Shown: positions 1 through 9,665, counted from the stretch's first letter. The stretch: 64,000 bases of DNA from Burkholderiales bacterium (GCA_022843925.1 JALHMS010000003.1:184440-248439), one strand, 5' to 3'. The notes: generated from the sequence alone by a model not told the origin. A program made the numbers and translations.

Positions 1-635
1 GTGAGGCCACGTTCCGGGAAACGGTCACGGTCGCCGACGGAACGAACCCCAACGCGACCGGCGCCTCGGCCACGTTCGCGGGAAGCGCCAGCTACGATGT
101 CCGCATCGTGCCGGGCGGCGACCTCGGCGGAATGGTCTCCCCGTCCGGCGGCTGGACGGCCGATGACTTCGTCGCCTTTCCCGAAATGTCTTCGCGCTTC
201 CTGTCGCTCTATCCGACAGGCGATCCGCGGAACAACCAGGACGACCGCCACGGCCCCATGGCGGGCGAGGCGCTCTTCGCGGTCCGCGAGGCCGACGTAC
301 TCGGCCGGTTCGAGTTCGGCGTGCCCTTTCCCGAGTTGAACCTGCCCTACGCCCTCCCCTCGGCGGCGTACCGGGTCACGTTCGACCAGCTGGCCACGGC
401 CGGATTCGGAACCTCCGGCTACGGTTCGGGCACCGTCGCCGCGGATTTCGATAACACCGCGCGCACGTCGATCCTCGCCGTTCTGGACCCGACCGGCGAA
501 CTGGAACTCGACCCGTCCATCATCCAGGTCTTCATCACGCCCGTCCCCGAACCCTCCGAGTTCGCGCTGCTGGCCGCCGGACTCGGGGTCCTGGGTGTGG
601 CGCATCGGCGGCGCCGCGTGCGATCAGACACATAG
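1..635 (+). CDS. PEP-CTERM sorting-domain protein, 5' end outside window
   Basis: The frame whose first full codon is base 3 is open from the window edge to the TAG at 633-635, so the true start lies upstream. The visible part (about 210 residues) is a low-charge, Gly/Ala/Thr-rich extracellular type sequence with no family I recognise. The last 30 residues are a PEP-CTERM tag: a VPEP motif, a hydrophobic Leu/Ala/Gly stretch, then the basic cluster HRRRRVR. In known systems this tag is cut by an exosortase in the inner membrane. No exosortase gene is in the window. Confident on the tag; function of the body unknown. Confidence 0.8.
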   Translation, partial: EATFRETVTVADGTNPNATGASATFAGSASYDVRIVPGGDLGGMVSPSGGWTADDFVAFPEMSSRFLSLYPTGDPRNNQDDRHGPMAGEALFAVREADVLGRFEFGVPFPELNLPYALPSAAYRVTFDQLATAGFGTSGYGSGTVAADFDNTARTSILAVLDPTGELELDPSIIQVFITPVPEPSEFALLAAGLGVLGVAHRRRRVRSDT

Positions 636-809
636 GCGACAGCGGCGGCTGCCATCACCAGGGGCACGTGCCGGGCTGGCTGGGTTGGCAGCGATCCGGG
701 TTCGCGCACAACGCCGCGGCGCGAACCGGAGCAGGTCTTGCGCGCCACGCTTCCGCGTCGGACCCGCACAACCCCTGTGTGACGGAAGAGACATCTCCGC
801 GCATCGACC

Positions 810-1313
810 GCTTTCGGGGCCATGGGCCCCTCCTACAAGGGCGGTGGATCCGCCACCGAACGCGGCAATGGGTCGCGCTGCTGTAGGAGCGGGCCACGCC
901 CTCGAAAGCGATCGTTCCGGTCGAGACGTTTCCGTGCATCGATCGCTTTCGGGGCCATGGGCCCCTCCTACAAGGGTGGTGGATCCGGCGCCGACCGCGG
1001 CAATGGGTCGCGCTGTTGTAGGAGCGGGCCACGCCCGCGAAAGCGACTGTTCCGGTCGAGACGTTTCCACGCATCGACCGCTCTCAGGGCTATGGGCCCC
1101 TCCTACAGGGGCTGTGTATATGCCGGCAACGCAGGAATGGGTCGCGCTGCTGTAGGAGCGGGCCATGCCCGCGAAAGCGATCGTTCCGGTCGCGACGTTT
1201 CCGTGCATCGATCGCTTTCGGGGCCATGGGCCCCTCCTACAAGGGTGGTGGATCCGGCGCCGAACGTCGGGATGGGTCGCGCTGTTGTAGGAGCGGGCCA
1301 CGCCCGCGAAAGC
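810..1313. repeat. BIME-like array of alternating REP palindromes, 4 tandem periods
   Basis: Four forward units begin with TGTAGGAGCGGGCC at 882, 1017, 1151 and 1286. Four units on the opposite strand (CTTTCGGGGCCATGGGCCCC then TCCTACA) begin at about 810, 945, 1080 and 1214. Spacing between like units is 134-135 bp, so the array is a tandem repeat of an inverted pair plus linker. The forward hairpin has a GCGGGC/GCCCGC stem and the reverse one a GGGGCC/GGCCCC stem. Both share the GTAGGAG foot and an AAAGCG end. It fills the gap between the PEP-CTERM gene and the convergent gene ending at 1489. Open frames through it are repeat artefacts. Confidence 0.92.
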
Positions 1314-1488
1314 CATCGTTCCCGTCGAAACGTATCCGTGCATCGACCACCTTCGGAACCATCGGTCGGTACCGCACCAGCTGCCGCTTCGCTCACGGCC
1401 CGGCACCGATCTCCGCGGGACGCACCGAAACCGAACGCCGACCCGCTGTTGGAGACACCCAACGCGACGTTGGACGCGTACCACAGGT

Positions 1489-2349
1489 CTATCGATTGCC
1501 GAAGAACCCGCGCGCGCCGTCGGGATCGCCGTGGCGGTCGCCGCGCGTGAAGACATCGAAAAGCACGCGCACCCCGAGCTGCACCGACGGTTCGAGGCTG
1601 CTGCGGCGGCGAAGCTGATCGTCCAATGCAGGCTCGAGTCCGAGCACAAGGTCGAACTGCAGGTAGTCGCTCTGGACACGTCGCACACCGGCCTGGATGG
1701 CGTATGACGGCGCGTGCAGCACCAGCGGGTCACCGCTGAACACCTCCCCCACGAAGCGCGTCTTCTCGAAGGGCGTGTGCGCTTCGATGCCGACGCCCCA
1801 CTGCGCACGCCTTCGCGCGTCGAAGCCGAGACCGCGGTCGTTGCGCAGGCCCAGGTTGACGTGCACGTGGAGGTGATCGTCGAGCAGGCGCCAGGTACTC
1901 ATGCCCAGAAGGACGGAGACGCGCCCAGGCAGGTACATCGAACCGTGGCCATGGTCGAGCACCGTGCTGGCGCTGAACGCCACCCCGGGTCTGCCGTTCA
2001 CTTGCGACGGAAGCAACAGGATCTTGCCCATGACCATCGGGTTCCCCAGCGTGCTGCCGCCCGCGCGGTCGGCGCCCACGCCCCCTCCGGCGAGGATCTC
2101 GAACCAGTCGCTGACGCTGCTGCCGACGATCGCATTGAAGCCCGGCACCGGGTCCCACTGGCCGTCTCCTCGTGTGCTTTCCAGCCAGTTCTCGATCTCG
2201 ACCTGGCCGCGATCGATGATCCGCGCATCATCGGTGACGAAGGGCCGCACGGCCCCGGCGGAACCTGCCAGGGCAAAGAGCAGCAAGGACGAAAGCGCGC
2301 GCACGCACAGGCGTAGAGCGATGCGCGGGATGCGATGAAGGACGACCAT
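1489..2349 (-). CDS. exported outer-membrane/transporter-like protein of unknown function
   Basis: A 286-residue protein if started at the ATG at 2347-2349. This start is chosen because it opens directly into a signal peptide (basic start, hydrophobic core LSSLLLFALAGS, AGA cleavage site near residue 33); the frame extends further upstream without any signal-like sequence. The mature part begins with RPFVTDDARI and goes on with an EIENWLE-type strand pattern and many alternating aromatic and polar residues, as in beta-barrel proteins of the phenol-degradation MetA type or unnamed exported transporter-like families. No strong ribosome site is visible. Identification is by general resemblance only. 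Confidence 0.6.
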   Translation of the reverse strand: MVVLHRIPRIALRLCVRALSSLLLFALAGSAGAVRPFVTDDARIIDRGQVEIENWLESTRGDGQWDPVPGFNAIVGSSVSDWFEILAGGGVGADRAGGSTLGNPMVMGKILLLPSQVNGRPGVAFSASTVLDHGHGSMYLPGRVSVLLGMSTWRLLDDHLHVHVNLGLRNDRGLGFDARRRAQWGVGIEAHTPFEKTRFVGEVFSGDPLVLHAPSYAIQAGVRRVQSDYLQFDLVLGLEPALDDQLRRRSSLEPSVQLGVRVLFDVFTRGDRHGDPDGARGFFGNR

Positions 2350-2680
2350 GGAGAAATCGGGGCTTGCTGCTACGCGCGCGACACGCCCCTGCAATGTCGG
2401 GCGGTAGCACATCGATGCGTGGGTTCGACGGATTGGCGGACTGCAATGCGGTTGCGCGCTGGCTGCCGGCCCAGCCGGCAGCCAGGCGCAGACGTGGGAT
2501 TGCATCAGAACGATTTTCAGCCTTCAAGGCTGCAGCACCTGAGGAGCGACTTCGGCCGCACCTGATGGCAGGCTCTCGCGGATGCGAGCGTCAGTGCTTC
2601 TGGCATCGTGACAGGAAGCGACCACCCCGCCAACTACGACCACCATCACTCCGATCACCGCCGGGGGAGGCACCACGTCC

Positions 2681-2910
2681 TGTAGGAGCGGCCCGCGCCC
2701 GCGAAAGCGATGGTTCAGGGTGAAGCATTTCCAGGGCATCAACCGCTTTCGGGGCCATGGGCCCCTCCTACAGGATCGATGGATGCGTCACCTGCCGCGG
2801 GATTGGGCGACGCCTTCTGTAGGAGCGGCCCATGGCCGCGAAAGCGTTGGTACCGGCCGAAACGTATCCGCTGCATCGACCGCACTCGGGGGCGTGGTCC
2901 CCTCCGACAC
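2681..2910. repeat. short REP/BIME-like cluster
   Basis: Forward REP units start at 2681 and 2818 (TGTAGGAGCGGCCC), about 137 bp apart. A reverse unit with the GGGGCCATGGGCCCC palindrome lies at 2743-2772, and a decayed reverse unit (GGGGGCGTGGTCCCC) at about 2879-2910. Unit type and period match the array at 810-1313. The cluster sits in the divergent gap between the genes starting at 2349 and 3422. The rest of that gap (2350-2680 and 2911-3421) shows no gene I can support. Confidence 0.85.
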
Positions 2911-3107
2911 AGGCCGTCTTTCCAGTGGCGGCAGGTGGATGCGGCACGATCCACGGTTGCCTTCCTCGCCGCGATCCGGCGTCGACTGCGCGTGTGGTCG
3001 GCGCCCGTCAACGTCGCAACTTCCATCGACGTGCGCCATGCGCTTCGCGTCCTGGCTCACGAGTCCACGTGGGTTCCGCGCATGAACCTGACCCGGATGT
3101 TCGCGAC

Positions 3108-3125
3108 CAAATGACCTGACACCCA
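3108..3125 (-). repeat. possible solo copy of the sequence found upstream of the RAYT gene
   Basis: On the minus strand this reads GGGTGTCAGGTCATTT, which resembles the CTGGGGACAGGTCTTGATTT segment 30-50 bp upstream of the RAYT transposase gene at 38967. The match is short and partial, so it may be chance. Confidence 0.25.
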
Positions 3126-3421
3126 CTCGCCTTGCGGGGTGCAAGGTCTCCTCAACAACACCGGCATGGCACCGATAGAGACGGTGTCGAAGCCGTCGGC
3201 GCATGGCCGACTGTCCGTCCATCGAGGCCGGTCAGGTGGCTGGCCGAGGCGGGGCGTCAGGATTCACAGGGCGCGTCAAAGTCGTCGTCCGACGGGCCGC
3301 CGGGCAAGACCCAACGCGGACCATCGGCATCACGGCGTCGCTCCGGGCAGGCTCGGCGTCCGACTCGTTTCCCACTGCCCTTACGCCCTCAGGTTTTTCC
3401 TTTCGTATCGGGAGACTCGAA

Positions 3422-4225
3422 TTGCGCACCACATCGTCGATGCCACGCGGACTCCTGCTGGCCGTGCTGGGGCTTGCTGCGCCCCCCGCCCTTTCCGATT
3501 CATTGCAGCGAACCGCGTCATGGAGCGGGCCGTACCTGAGCGTCCACGGTGTCGGCATCGCGAGCGATGTGCGTGGCGTGTCCACACGCGGGGACGGCAC
3601 TTTCGGCGCGAATGCGAACGTCGAATCGGCGGACGATGCCTTTCGCGGCGCCGGCGCGGGGTTGTTGCTCGGGTATCAGCACCAGTTCGGAGGTGGCATC
3701 CTGCTGGGACTGGAGACCGACTGGACCGGGCTTCGCCATGAGGGTCGCCAGGACACCCTGGTGAACGCCGCCAATGCCTGGAACGGCATGACACAGGCGT
3801 CGATCGTTCGTGAGAACCAGTGGCTCTACACCGCGCGACTCCGCCTCGGTTATGCAGCGGGACCATTCATGTTGAACATCACCGGAGGCCTGGCCATGGC
3901 CTCCCTCGTGGAGACTCGCAGCCAGTACGAGGGACTCACCGGACCGGCACAGACCGTCGCCCGCTTCAGCGAGGTGGATCGCGCGCATCCGATCGGCTGG
4001 ACCTGGGGTGTGGGCGGCGCCTGGCGGATGAGCGACGCCTGGTCCTTGCGGCTGGACTATCTGCGCGCCCAGTTCGATGACGTGGCTTTCACCTTTCCCA
4101 ATGCGCGTGGCGGCGTGGTGTCCGGTTCCGGTTTCGCCTCCGTGCAGGGGCGCAGCGTTACGAACGATGTACATATGGAGATGGTGCGCATCGGGCTGAC
4201 CTACTTCTTCGGGGCCGCTCAATGA
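3422..4225 (+). CDS. outer-membrane beta-barrel protein, OmpA/porin-like family
   Basis: A 267-residue exported protein. TTG at 3422 is chosen as start because a GGGAG ribosome site lies at 3410-3414, about 7 bases ahead; the ATG at 3440 is the alternative. A signal peptide (LLLAVLGLAAPPALS, cleavage near residue 25) is followed by WSGPYLSVHG, the classic first strand of small barrels of the Omp25/porin-like type. Further strand-like repeats follow (LLGYQHQFGGGILLGLE, YTARLRLGYAAGPFMLNITGG, WSLRLDYLRAQFDD), and the end is VRIGLTYFFGAAQ with an aromatic near the C-terminus, as expected for BAM substrates. No partner gene nearby. Confidence 0.75.
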   Translation: MRTTSSMPRGLLLAVLGLAAPPALSDSLQRTASWSGPYLSVHGVGIASDVRGVSTRGDGTFGANANVESADDAFRGAGAGLLLGYQHQFGGGILLGLETDWTGLRHEGRQDTLVNAANAWNGMTQASIVRENQWLYTARLRLGYAAGPFMLNITGGLAMASLVETRSQYEGLTGPAQTVARFSEVDRAHPIGWTWGVGGAWRMSDAWSLRLDYLRAQFDDVAFTFPNARGGVVSGSGFASVQGRSVTNDVHMEMVRIGLTYFFGAAQ

Positions 4226-4334
4226 ACCGAGTCGCGAATCCGGCCTAACGACAGGCCAGCTAGGGAGCCGCTGCAAAGCGAACGGCCCCATGGTTGGCGC
4301 GGTCCGGCGCCCAGACCGCGCGCCGCTCCACCGT

Positions 4335-5309
4335 TCACGGGTTGAGCTTCAGCCCCGCCTCGCGGATGAGGGTCGCCCAGCGTTCCTGGTCAGAGCGAAC
4401 GAATGCGGCAAACGCGTCGGACGGGCCGGCGAGCGAGATGGACTCCGCGAAGATCGGATGTGCCATCGTTTCCGGCGCACTGCGCGCCGCGGCGAACTCC
4501 GCGTTGAGCTTCGCGATGCGGTCCGGCGGGGTGCCGGCCGGGGCGAAGATGCCGCCCCAGGGCGCGCGGATGTCCAGTGCAGCAAGACCCTCCTCCTTCG
4601 CCGTGGGAACGGCCGGCAGCGGCGGAAGACGTTCATCCGCGGTCGTGAGCAACGCGACAAGCTTTCCGGCCTTCACGTGATCGAGCACGCCGAGCGGCAC
4701 CTCGAACCCCATCTGGACCTGCCGACCGATCAAGGCAAGGATTCCCGGCGCGCTGCCCTTGTAGGGCACGTGCACCAGCTCGGTCTGGGTGAGCTTCTGG
4801 AACAGGTGACCCGCGAGGTGCTCCACGCTGCCCACGCCTGAAGACTCGAAGGTGATGGTGCCGGGCTTCGCCTTCGCGGTTGCGATGAGATCGCGCACGG
4901 ACTTGAATCCCAGCGCCGGATGCGTCACCAGCAGCAGGGGCCGGCGACTCACGCCGACCACCGGGACGAAGTCGCGCAGCGGCACGTAGGCAGTGTTTCC
5001 GGTCAGCAGCGGATACAGCACGAAATCGCTCGTCGCGTACAACAGCGTGTAGCCGTCGGCAGCACCGCTGGCCACGGTGGCCGCAGCGATCGACCCGGAG
5101 GCACCCGGGCGGTTCTCGACCACGATGTTCTGTCCGAGGCGCTTCGACACCAGCGTTGCGAGATGCCGTGCCGCAGCGTCGGCCGCACCACCGGCGGCGT
5201 AGCCCACGATCAGGCGGATCGGTTTCGCCGGGTACGGATCGGCGGCGTGGACCGCGTGTGCGACCAGCACCAGAAGGACAAGGAACGCGATGTGAATGAT
5301 CCGGATCAT
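4335..5309 (-). CDS. Bug/TctC-type tripartite tricarboxylate transporter substrate-binding protein
   Basis: A 324-residue periplasmic receptor. The start ATG at 5307-5309 opens a signal peptide (IIHIAFLVLLVLVAHAVHA) followed by the family opening YPAKPIRLIVGYAAGG. Later family landmarks are VENRPGASGSIAA, the VPYKG strand and the LNP C-terminus. Bug receptors bind carboxylates and related small acids and work with TctA/TctB membrane subunits. No tctAB is in the window, which is common because these receptors are often orphans in Burkholderiales-like genomes. Ligand cannot be read from sequence. It converges on the barrel gene ending at 4225. Confidence 0.9.
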   Translation of the reverse strand: MIRIIHIAFLVLLVLVAHAVHAADPYPAKPIRLIVGYAAGGAADAAARHLATLVSKRLGQNIVVENRPGASGSIAAATVASGAADGYTLLYATSDFVLYPLLTGNTAYVPLRDFVPVVGVSRRPLLLVTHPALGFKSVRDLIATAKAKPGTITFESSGVGSVEHLAGHLFQKLTQTELVHVPYKGSAPGILALIGRQVQMGFEVPLGVLDHVKAGKLVALLTTADERLPPLPAVPTAKEEGLAALDIRAPWGGIFAPAGTPPDRIAKLNAEFAAARSAPETMAHPIFAESISLAGPSDAFAAFVRSDQERWATLIREAGLKLNP

Positions 5310-5531
5310 GGTGTAGCTTTCGGCAGGAAGAGTACGGAGGGTATCCGGATTCGCGAGCGAAACGGGTTCCGTCGAAAGCGGAGACGATAGCCCGCCAACC
5401 GGCCACGCCCGAGCTGGTGAATGGTCCCCGTGTATTCGCCGAAGGGCGAGTCCGGCGCTCCGAAGCCCGATTCGAGAATGGTCCGAAACGAAATACGATT
5501 GCCTCATCGCCCACCACCAAGAGGAGAACAC

Positions 5532-5993
5532 ATGAAGAAGGCCCTGCTGCTGGTAGCTGTTCTAGGAAGCCTGGCCAGCGCGGGTCAGACGTGCGCCGCC
5601 GGTCAGGACGGCATCGAGTACCTCAACTCGGGCAAGGTGCTTCCGACGAACCTTCCGTTCTCGGAGGCCGTGCGCGTCGGAAACACCGTCTATCTTTCGG
5701 GCCAGCTCGGCATTGTTCCCGGCACCAGGAACATCGTCGAGGGTGGCATCCGAGCGGAAGCCCGCCAGACGATGGAGAACATCAAGACGTCGCTCGAGGC
5801 GCACGGTTACGCCATGACCGACCTGGTGAAATGCACCGCGATGCTGTTGGACATGTCGGAGTGGGGTGTCTTCAACGAGGTGTATGCGTCGTTCTTCTCA
5901 GGCCGGTATCCGGCGCGCAGTGCGCTCGGAGCGAATGGTCTGGCCCTGGGCGCGCGGGTCGAGGTGGAATGCATCGCGGCTGTGAGCCAGTGA
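5532..5993 (+). CDS. exported RidA/YjgF-family protein
   Basis: A 153-residue protein with a GAGGAGA ribosome site just before ATG 5532. Residues from about 30 form a full RidA domain: LPFSEAVRVGNTVYLSGQLG, EARQTMENIKTSLE, an invariant-type PARSA segment and the GARVEVECIA end. RidA proteins deaminate reactive enamine/imine intermediates in the cytosol. This copy is preceded by MKKALLLVAVLGSLASAG, a convincing signal peptide with a Cys nearby, so it should act in the periplasm or be membrane-attached. It is followed by a REP array and has no operon partner. Confidence 0.88.
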   Translation: MKKALLLVAVLGSLASAGQTCAAGQDGIEYLNSGKVLPTNLPFSEAVRVGNTVYLSGQLGIVPGTRNIVEGGIRAEARQTMENIKTSLEAHGYAMTDLVKCTAMLLDMSEWGVFNEVYASFFSGRYPARSALGANGLALGARVEVECIAAVSQ

Positions 5994-6044
5994 CGCCAGC
6001 GGTGTGGTTTCGCCTGTCCGGCCGAAACGCTTCTTTGCGCCCAC

Positions 6045-6485
6045 CGCTTTCGGGGCCATGGGCCCCTCCTACAGGGCTGGGGGATGCACCACCAATTGTC
6101 GAAGCGGGCGTGCTGTTGTAGGAGCGGGCCATGCCCGCGAAAGCGCCGGATCCGGTTCGGTTGAGACGTTTCCTTGCGCCCACCGCTTTCGGGGCCATGG
6201 GCCCCTCCTACAAGGGCGCTGGATTCACCACCTGACGCGGGAGTGGGTCGCGCTGTCGTAGGAGCGGGCCGTGCCCGCGAAAGCGCCGGATCCGGTTGAT
6301 GCGCTTCCATCGCATCCACCGCTTTCGGGGCCATGGGCCCCTCCTACAGGGCTGGTGGATGCGCCACCAATTGTCGAAGCGGGCGTGCTGTTGTAGGAGC
6401 GGGCCATGCCCGCGAAAGCGTCGGATCCGGTTGATGCGCTTCCATCGCATCCACCGCCTTCGGGGCCATGGGCCCCTCCTACAAG
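6045..6485. repeat. BIME-like array of alternating REP palindromes
   Basis: Seven units alternate: reverse ones (GGGGCCATGGGCCCC core) at about 6045, 6184, 6320 and 6456, forward ones (TAGGAGCGGGCC) at about 6117, 6257 and 6391. Like units are 134-140 bp apart, the same period as the array at 810-1313, and the linkers are also similar (the CGCATCCACCG and CCGGATCCGGTTGATGCG segments recur). It lies between ridA and the amidase gene. From 6486 to 6801 no gene is supported, though the amidase frame stays open back to 6544. Confidence 0.92.
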
Positions 6486-6801
6486 CACCCTCGCCACGGT
6501 CACGGTCGCTACGTGAGCCGCCTTTGGCGTCGGCCCCCCCACCGTGCTCGCCGCCAGCACCATCGTGTCGCCAGGCATGCGCCCGAAGCCCCGAACCTGT
6601 GCGCAGCCCAGACAGCCGCACGCAACCTCGTGGAGCCGACTCCTCGAGAAATCAAACGCCCATGCCCTGACGCGCCCGGTGGCGTGCATGTTGCGAAACG
6701 CTCGCCCGCGATCGGCGCACCCGACTGCCGATCGGTTCTCGCCTCGACGCGCGGCAATCGCCGACATTGCGCGAGATCATGACCCACCCAGGAGACCCGC
6801 A

Positions 6802-8319
6802 ATGACGATTCGCGCACCTTCCGCCGCACAGCTGATCAAGGCCGGCGCCGACCTCGGACTGGATCTCACCGAACAGGACGTCGCCGAGTATCTCGAATGC
6901 ATGGCGCCGCTGCTCGATGGCTACCGGGTCGTCGATTCGCTGCCCGACAACCTGCCGCCGGTGACCTATCCGCGCGGGCCGGGCTACTTCCCGGAAGGCG
7001 ACGAGAACAAGTACAACGCCTGGTACTACAAGGCGCAGATCAAGGGCGCATCGAGCGGCAAGCTCGCGGGCAAGAGGATCGCCATCAAGGACAACATCTG
7101 CGTCGCCGGCATCCCGATGATGAACGGGTCGTCGATCCTCGAAGGCTACGTGCCCGATGTGGACGCGACGATCGTCTCCCGCATTCTCGACGCCGGTGGC
7201 GAGATCGCCGGCAAGGTGCACTGCGAGTACTACTGCTTCTCAGGCGGCAGCCATACGGTGGCGACCGGGCGGCCGGTGCAGAACCCTTGGAAGGCCGGCT
7301 ACAGCACCGGCGGGTCGTCGTCCGGTTCGGCGGCGGTCGTGGCGGCCGGCGAGGTGCCGATGGCGATCGGTTGCGATCAGGCCGGCTCGATCCGCATACC
7401 GGCCTCCTACTCCGGCATCTGCGGCATGAAGCCGAGCTACGGCCTCGTGCCCTACAGCGGCATCATGGCGATCGAGGCCGCCATCGACCACGCGGGGCCG
7501 ATGACCCGGACGGTAGCCGACAACGCCTTGCTGCTCGAAGTGATCGCCGGCGCCGACGGGCTGGATCCGCGTCAGAACTCGCCGCGGGTTGCCGCCTACA
7601 CCGAAGCCTTGACCGGTGAGGTGAAGGGCATGCGCATCGGGGTGCTGAAGGAAGGCTTCGGTCACGCCAACTCCGAGCCCGACGTGGACGCGAAGGTGCG
7701 CAAGGCCGCGGAACTGCTGCGCAAGCTCGGCGCCGAGGTCGTGGAGGTCTCCATCCCGATGCACAAGCTGAGCGTGCAGATCTGGACGCCGATCGGCGTG
7801 GAAGGCACCTCGCAGTACATGATGCACGGCAACGGCTTCGGAACCGGCTGGCGCGGCCTCTACGTCAACAGCCTCGCGAGCGCGCATTCGCAGTGGCGGC
7901 ACCGCGCGCACGAGATGTCGGAGTCCCTCAAGTACGTGATCCTCCTCGGGCAGCACATGATCAATTCGTACCAGGGCCGGATGTACGGCAAGGCGATGAA
8001 CCTGTCGCGCAAGCTCGCCTCGGCCTACGACGCCTCGCTCGAATCCGTGGATCTGCTGCTCATGCCCACCCTGCCGCTCAAGGCCACGCCGATCCCGCCA
8101 CCCGATGCGCCACGCAAGCTGGTGGTGCAACGCGCCCACGAGATGTTCCCCAACACCGCGGCGTTCGACATCACGCCGCATCCGGCGATGTCCATCCCAT
8201 GCGGACTGAGCGAAGGCCTGCCGATCGGGATGATGCTGGTGGGCAGGCAATACGACGAGTCCGCCATCTATCGCGCGGCGTATGCGTTCGAGCAGGCGGA
8301 GGACTGGACGACGAAGTGA
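6802..8319 (+). CDS. amidase signature (AS) family amidohydrolase
   Basis: A 505-residue cytosolic amidase. ATG 6802 follows AGGAGA at 6790-6795; the frame is open further upstream without a ribosome site. The Ser-cisSer-Lys triad is intact: Lys in IAIKDN (K96), the cis-Ser in GGSSSGSA (about S172) and the nucleophile in DQAGSIRIPAS (S196). The N-terminal 85 residues form the extra helical domain seen in nitrile-hydratase-linked amidases, and the length matches that group. Such enzymes hydrolyse small aliphatic or aromatic amides. There is no nitrile hydratase gene beside it, so the substrate is open. Flanked by a REP array upstream and a 550-bp gap downstream. Confidence 0.9.
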   Translation: MTIRAPSAAQLIKAGADLGLDLTEQDVAEYLECMAPLLDGYRVVDSLPDNLPPVTYPRGPGYFPEGDENKYNAWYYKAQIKGASSGKLAGKRIAIKDNICVAGIPMMNGSSILEGYVPDVDATIVSRILDAGGEIAGKVHCEYYCFSGGSHTVATGRPVQNPWKAGYSTGGSSSGSAAVVAAGEVPMAIGCDQAGSIRIPASYSGICGMKPSYGLVPYSGIMAIEAAIDHAGPMTRTVADNALLLEVIAGADGLDPRQNSPRVAAYTEALTGEVKGMRIGVLKEGFGHANSEPDVDAKVRKAAELLRKLGAEVVEVSIPMHKLSVQIWTPIGVEGTSQYMMHGNGFGTGWRGLYVNSLASAHSQWRHRAHEMSESLKYVILLGQHMINSYQGRMYGKAMNLSRKLASAYDASLESVDLLLMPTLPLKATPIPPPDAPRKLVVQRAHEMFPNTAAFDITPHPAMSIPCGLSEGLPIGMMLVGRQYDESAIYRAAYAFEQAEDWTTK

Positions 8320-8873
8320 GGATGCTCAGGCGCCTCCGGGTTTAGGGCTCCTCACGAAGCAGGGTGAGACACCCGAAGGCCGGTTCATGCCGAGCGTGGG
8401 CCCGTCGCAGCAGGGGCGTGCCCGGGCCCCCAAGCCTGTGAACATGTCGGCAGCACTATCGGGAGACTACGCATAGGGCAGTCTAGAAATATGTTCAGTA
8501 CCACTGAAAGCAGGTGACCAATGCGGAAGTACATGCGGAATCGCAAGCAATGTGGGTTCGACGAATGAGCGGTGGCACCCGACCTCGCAGGCGAAGCCTT
8601 GCTCGTGCCTTCCGTCGATCCGTGGCCTTGCCCTTCCGATGACATACTCTGACGTTCTGGCACCATAGCCGAGGTCCGGGACACCTGTGGGGCGTTCGAA
8701 CGACGGGATCGAATCGGGGCACGGCCTGATCGGCTTGTGTTGATGTCAAGAGCCCGCCACGCGTGCGGAGCGCTCGTGGTGCCGGCAGTCGTTCCCGGCG
8801 TGACGTCCGCACGGCGCCCGCCGTCGGGACGCGAGCACAGCAGGTATGCGTAACCATCGTATGGGAGGAACGA
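8320..8873. other. intergenic region, no gene supported
   Basis: About 550 bp between the amidase and the FkbM gene. It has a locally AT-richer patch near 8460-8515 and no REP unit. A long minus-strand frame across it runs antisense to the FkbM gene and is rejected. I see no convincing promoter, RNA or small gene. Confidence 0.4.
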
Positions 8874-9665
8874 ATGATCACTGCAGACGACTATCGCATC
8901 AAGACGGTACGAAGCCTCCTGCGCATCGCTGGCCCCTGGGGACTCCTTCGCTATCTTCTGTCGAAGGTGACAGGACGGGCGGTCGATGCCAGGGTCTACA
9001 TGGCGGCTGCGCCCGGGGTGCCCGCCCCCGTGAGCATCAGGCTGCCGAGCTCCGACGTCCTGACGTTCTGGCAGGTGTTCGTCGACCAGGAGTACGCCAT
9101 CTCGGTGCGCCGGCCGCCCAGGACCATCATTGATGCGGGCGCGAACATCGGACTTGCCTCCATCTACTTCGCGACCCGGTTTCCGGAGGCGCGGATCGTG
9201 GCGATCGAGCCTGAAAAGAGCAACTTCGAGATGCTTTGCAGGAACGTGAAGCCATACCGGAACATCGTGCCCGTCTGCGCGGCCATCTGGAACGAGAACA
9301 AGAGGATCAGCCTGGTCGATCCCGGGTTGGGCCACTCCGGATTCATGACGTTCGACCGCGCCGACGAAGGTGCGGGACAACCTCTGGAGCTGATCGACGC
9401 CGTCACCATTGCCCGGATCATGGACGACCACGGACTCGAGCACGTCGACATCCTGAAGATGGACGTCGAGGGCGCGGAGTCCGAGGTCTTCGAGGATCCG
9501 TTCTGGATCGGTCGCGTGGATTCGCTGATCGTGGAGCTTCATGAACGCATGAAGCCTGGCTCGAGCAGCAGCTTCAACCGGGCCGTGTCCGGATTCGCAA
9601 AGCGGTGGACGATCGGTGAGAACGTCTGTGTCACCCGGCTCGACGGTTGCCTTCTGGGCGCCTAG
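8874..9665 (+). CDS. FkbM-family SAM-dependent methyltransferase
   Basis: A 263-residue protein with a strong GGGAGGAA site just before ATG 8874. The SAM-binding glycine motif is DAGANIG (residues 87-93), then the acidic loop IVAIEPE and the VDILKMDVEGAE motif characteristic of FkbM enzymes. Family members O-methylate sugars or polyketide-type hydroxyls, often in glycan or exopolysaccharide clusters. Here the gene stands alone, so no substrate is suggested by context. The first 60 residues carry a basic, partly hydrophobic helix that may contact the membrane. Confidence 0.88.
   Translation: MITADDYRIKTVRSLLRIAGPWGLLRYLLSKVTGRAVDARVYMAAAPGVPAPVSIRLPSSDVLTFWQVFVDQEYAISVRRPPRTIIDAGANIGLASIYFATRFPEARIVAIEPEKSNFEMLCRNVKPYRNIVPVCAAIWNENKRISLVDPGLGHSGFMTFDRADEGAGQPLELIDAVTIARIMDDHGLEHVDILKMDVEGAESEVFEDPFWIGRVDSLIVELHERMKPGSSSSFNRAVSGFAKRWTIGENVCVTRLDGCLLGA

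Noticed and set aside
624-1808. Repetitive proteins read from either strand of the 810-1313 array
   Set aside because: The apparent amino acid repeats come from the DNA palindromes, which have no stop in several frames; no ribosome sites, and the same words recur in intergenic gaps elsewhere.
810-6485. CRISPR array
   Set aside because: Repeats are inverted palindromic pairs with similar, not unique, linkers and a 135-bp period. No cas genes are present.
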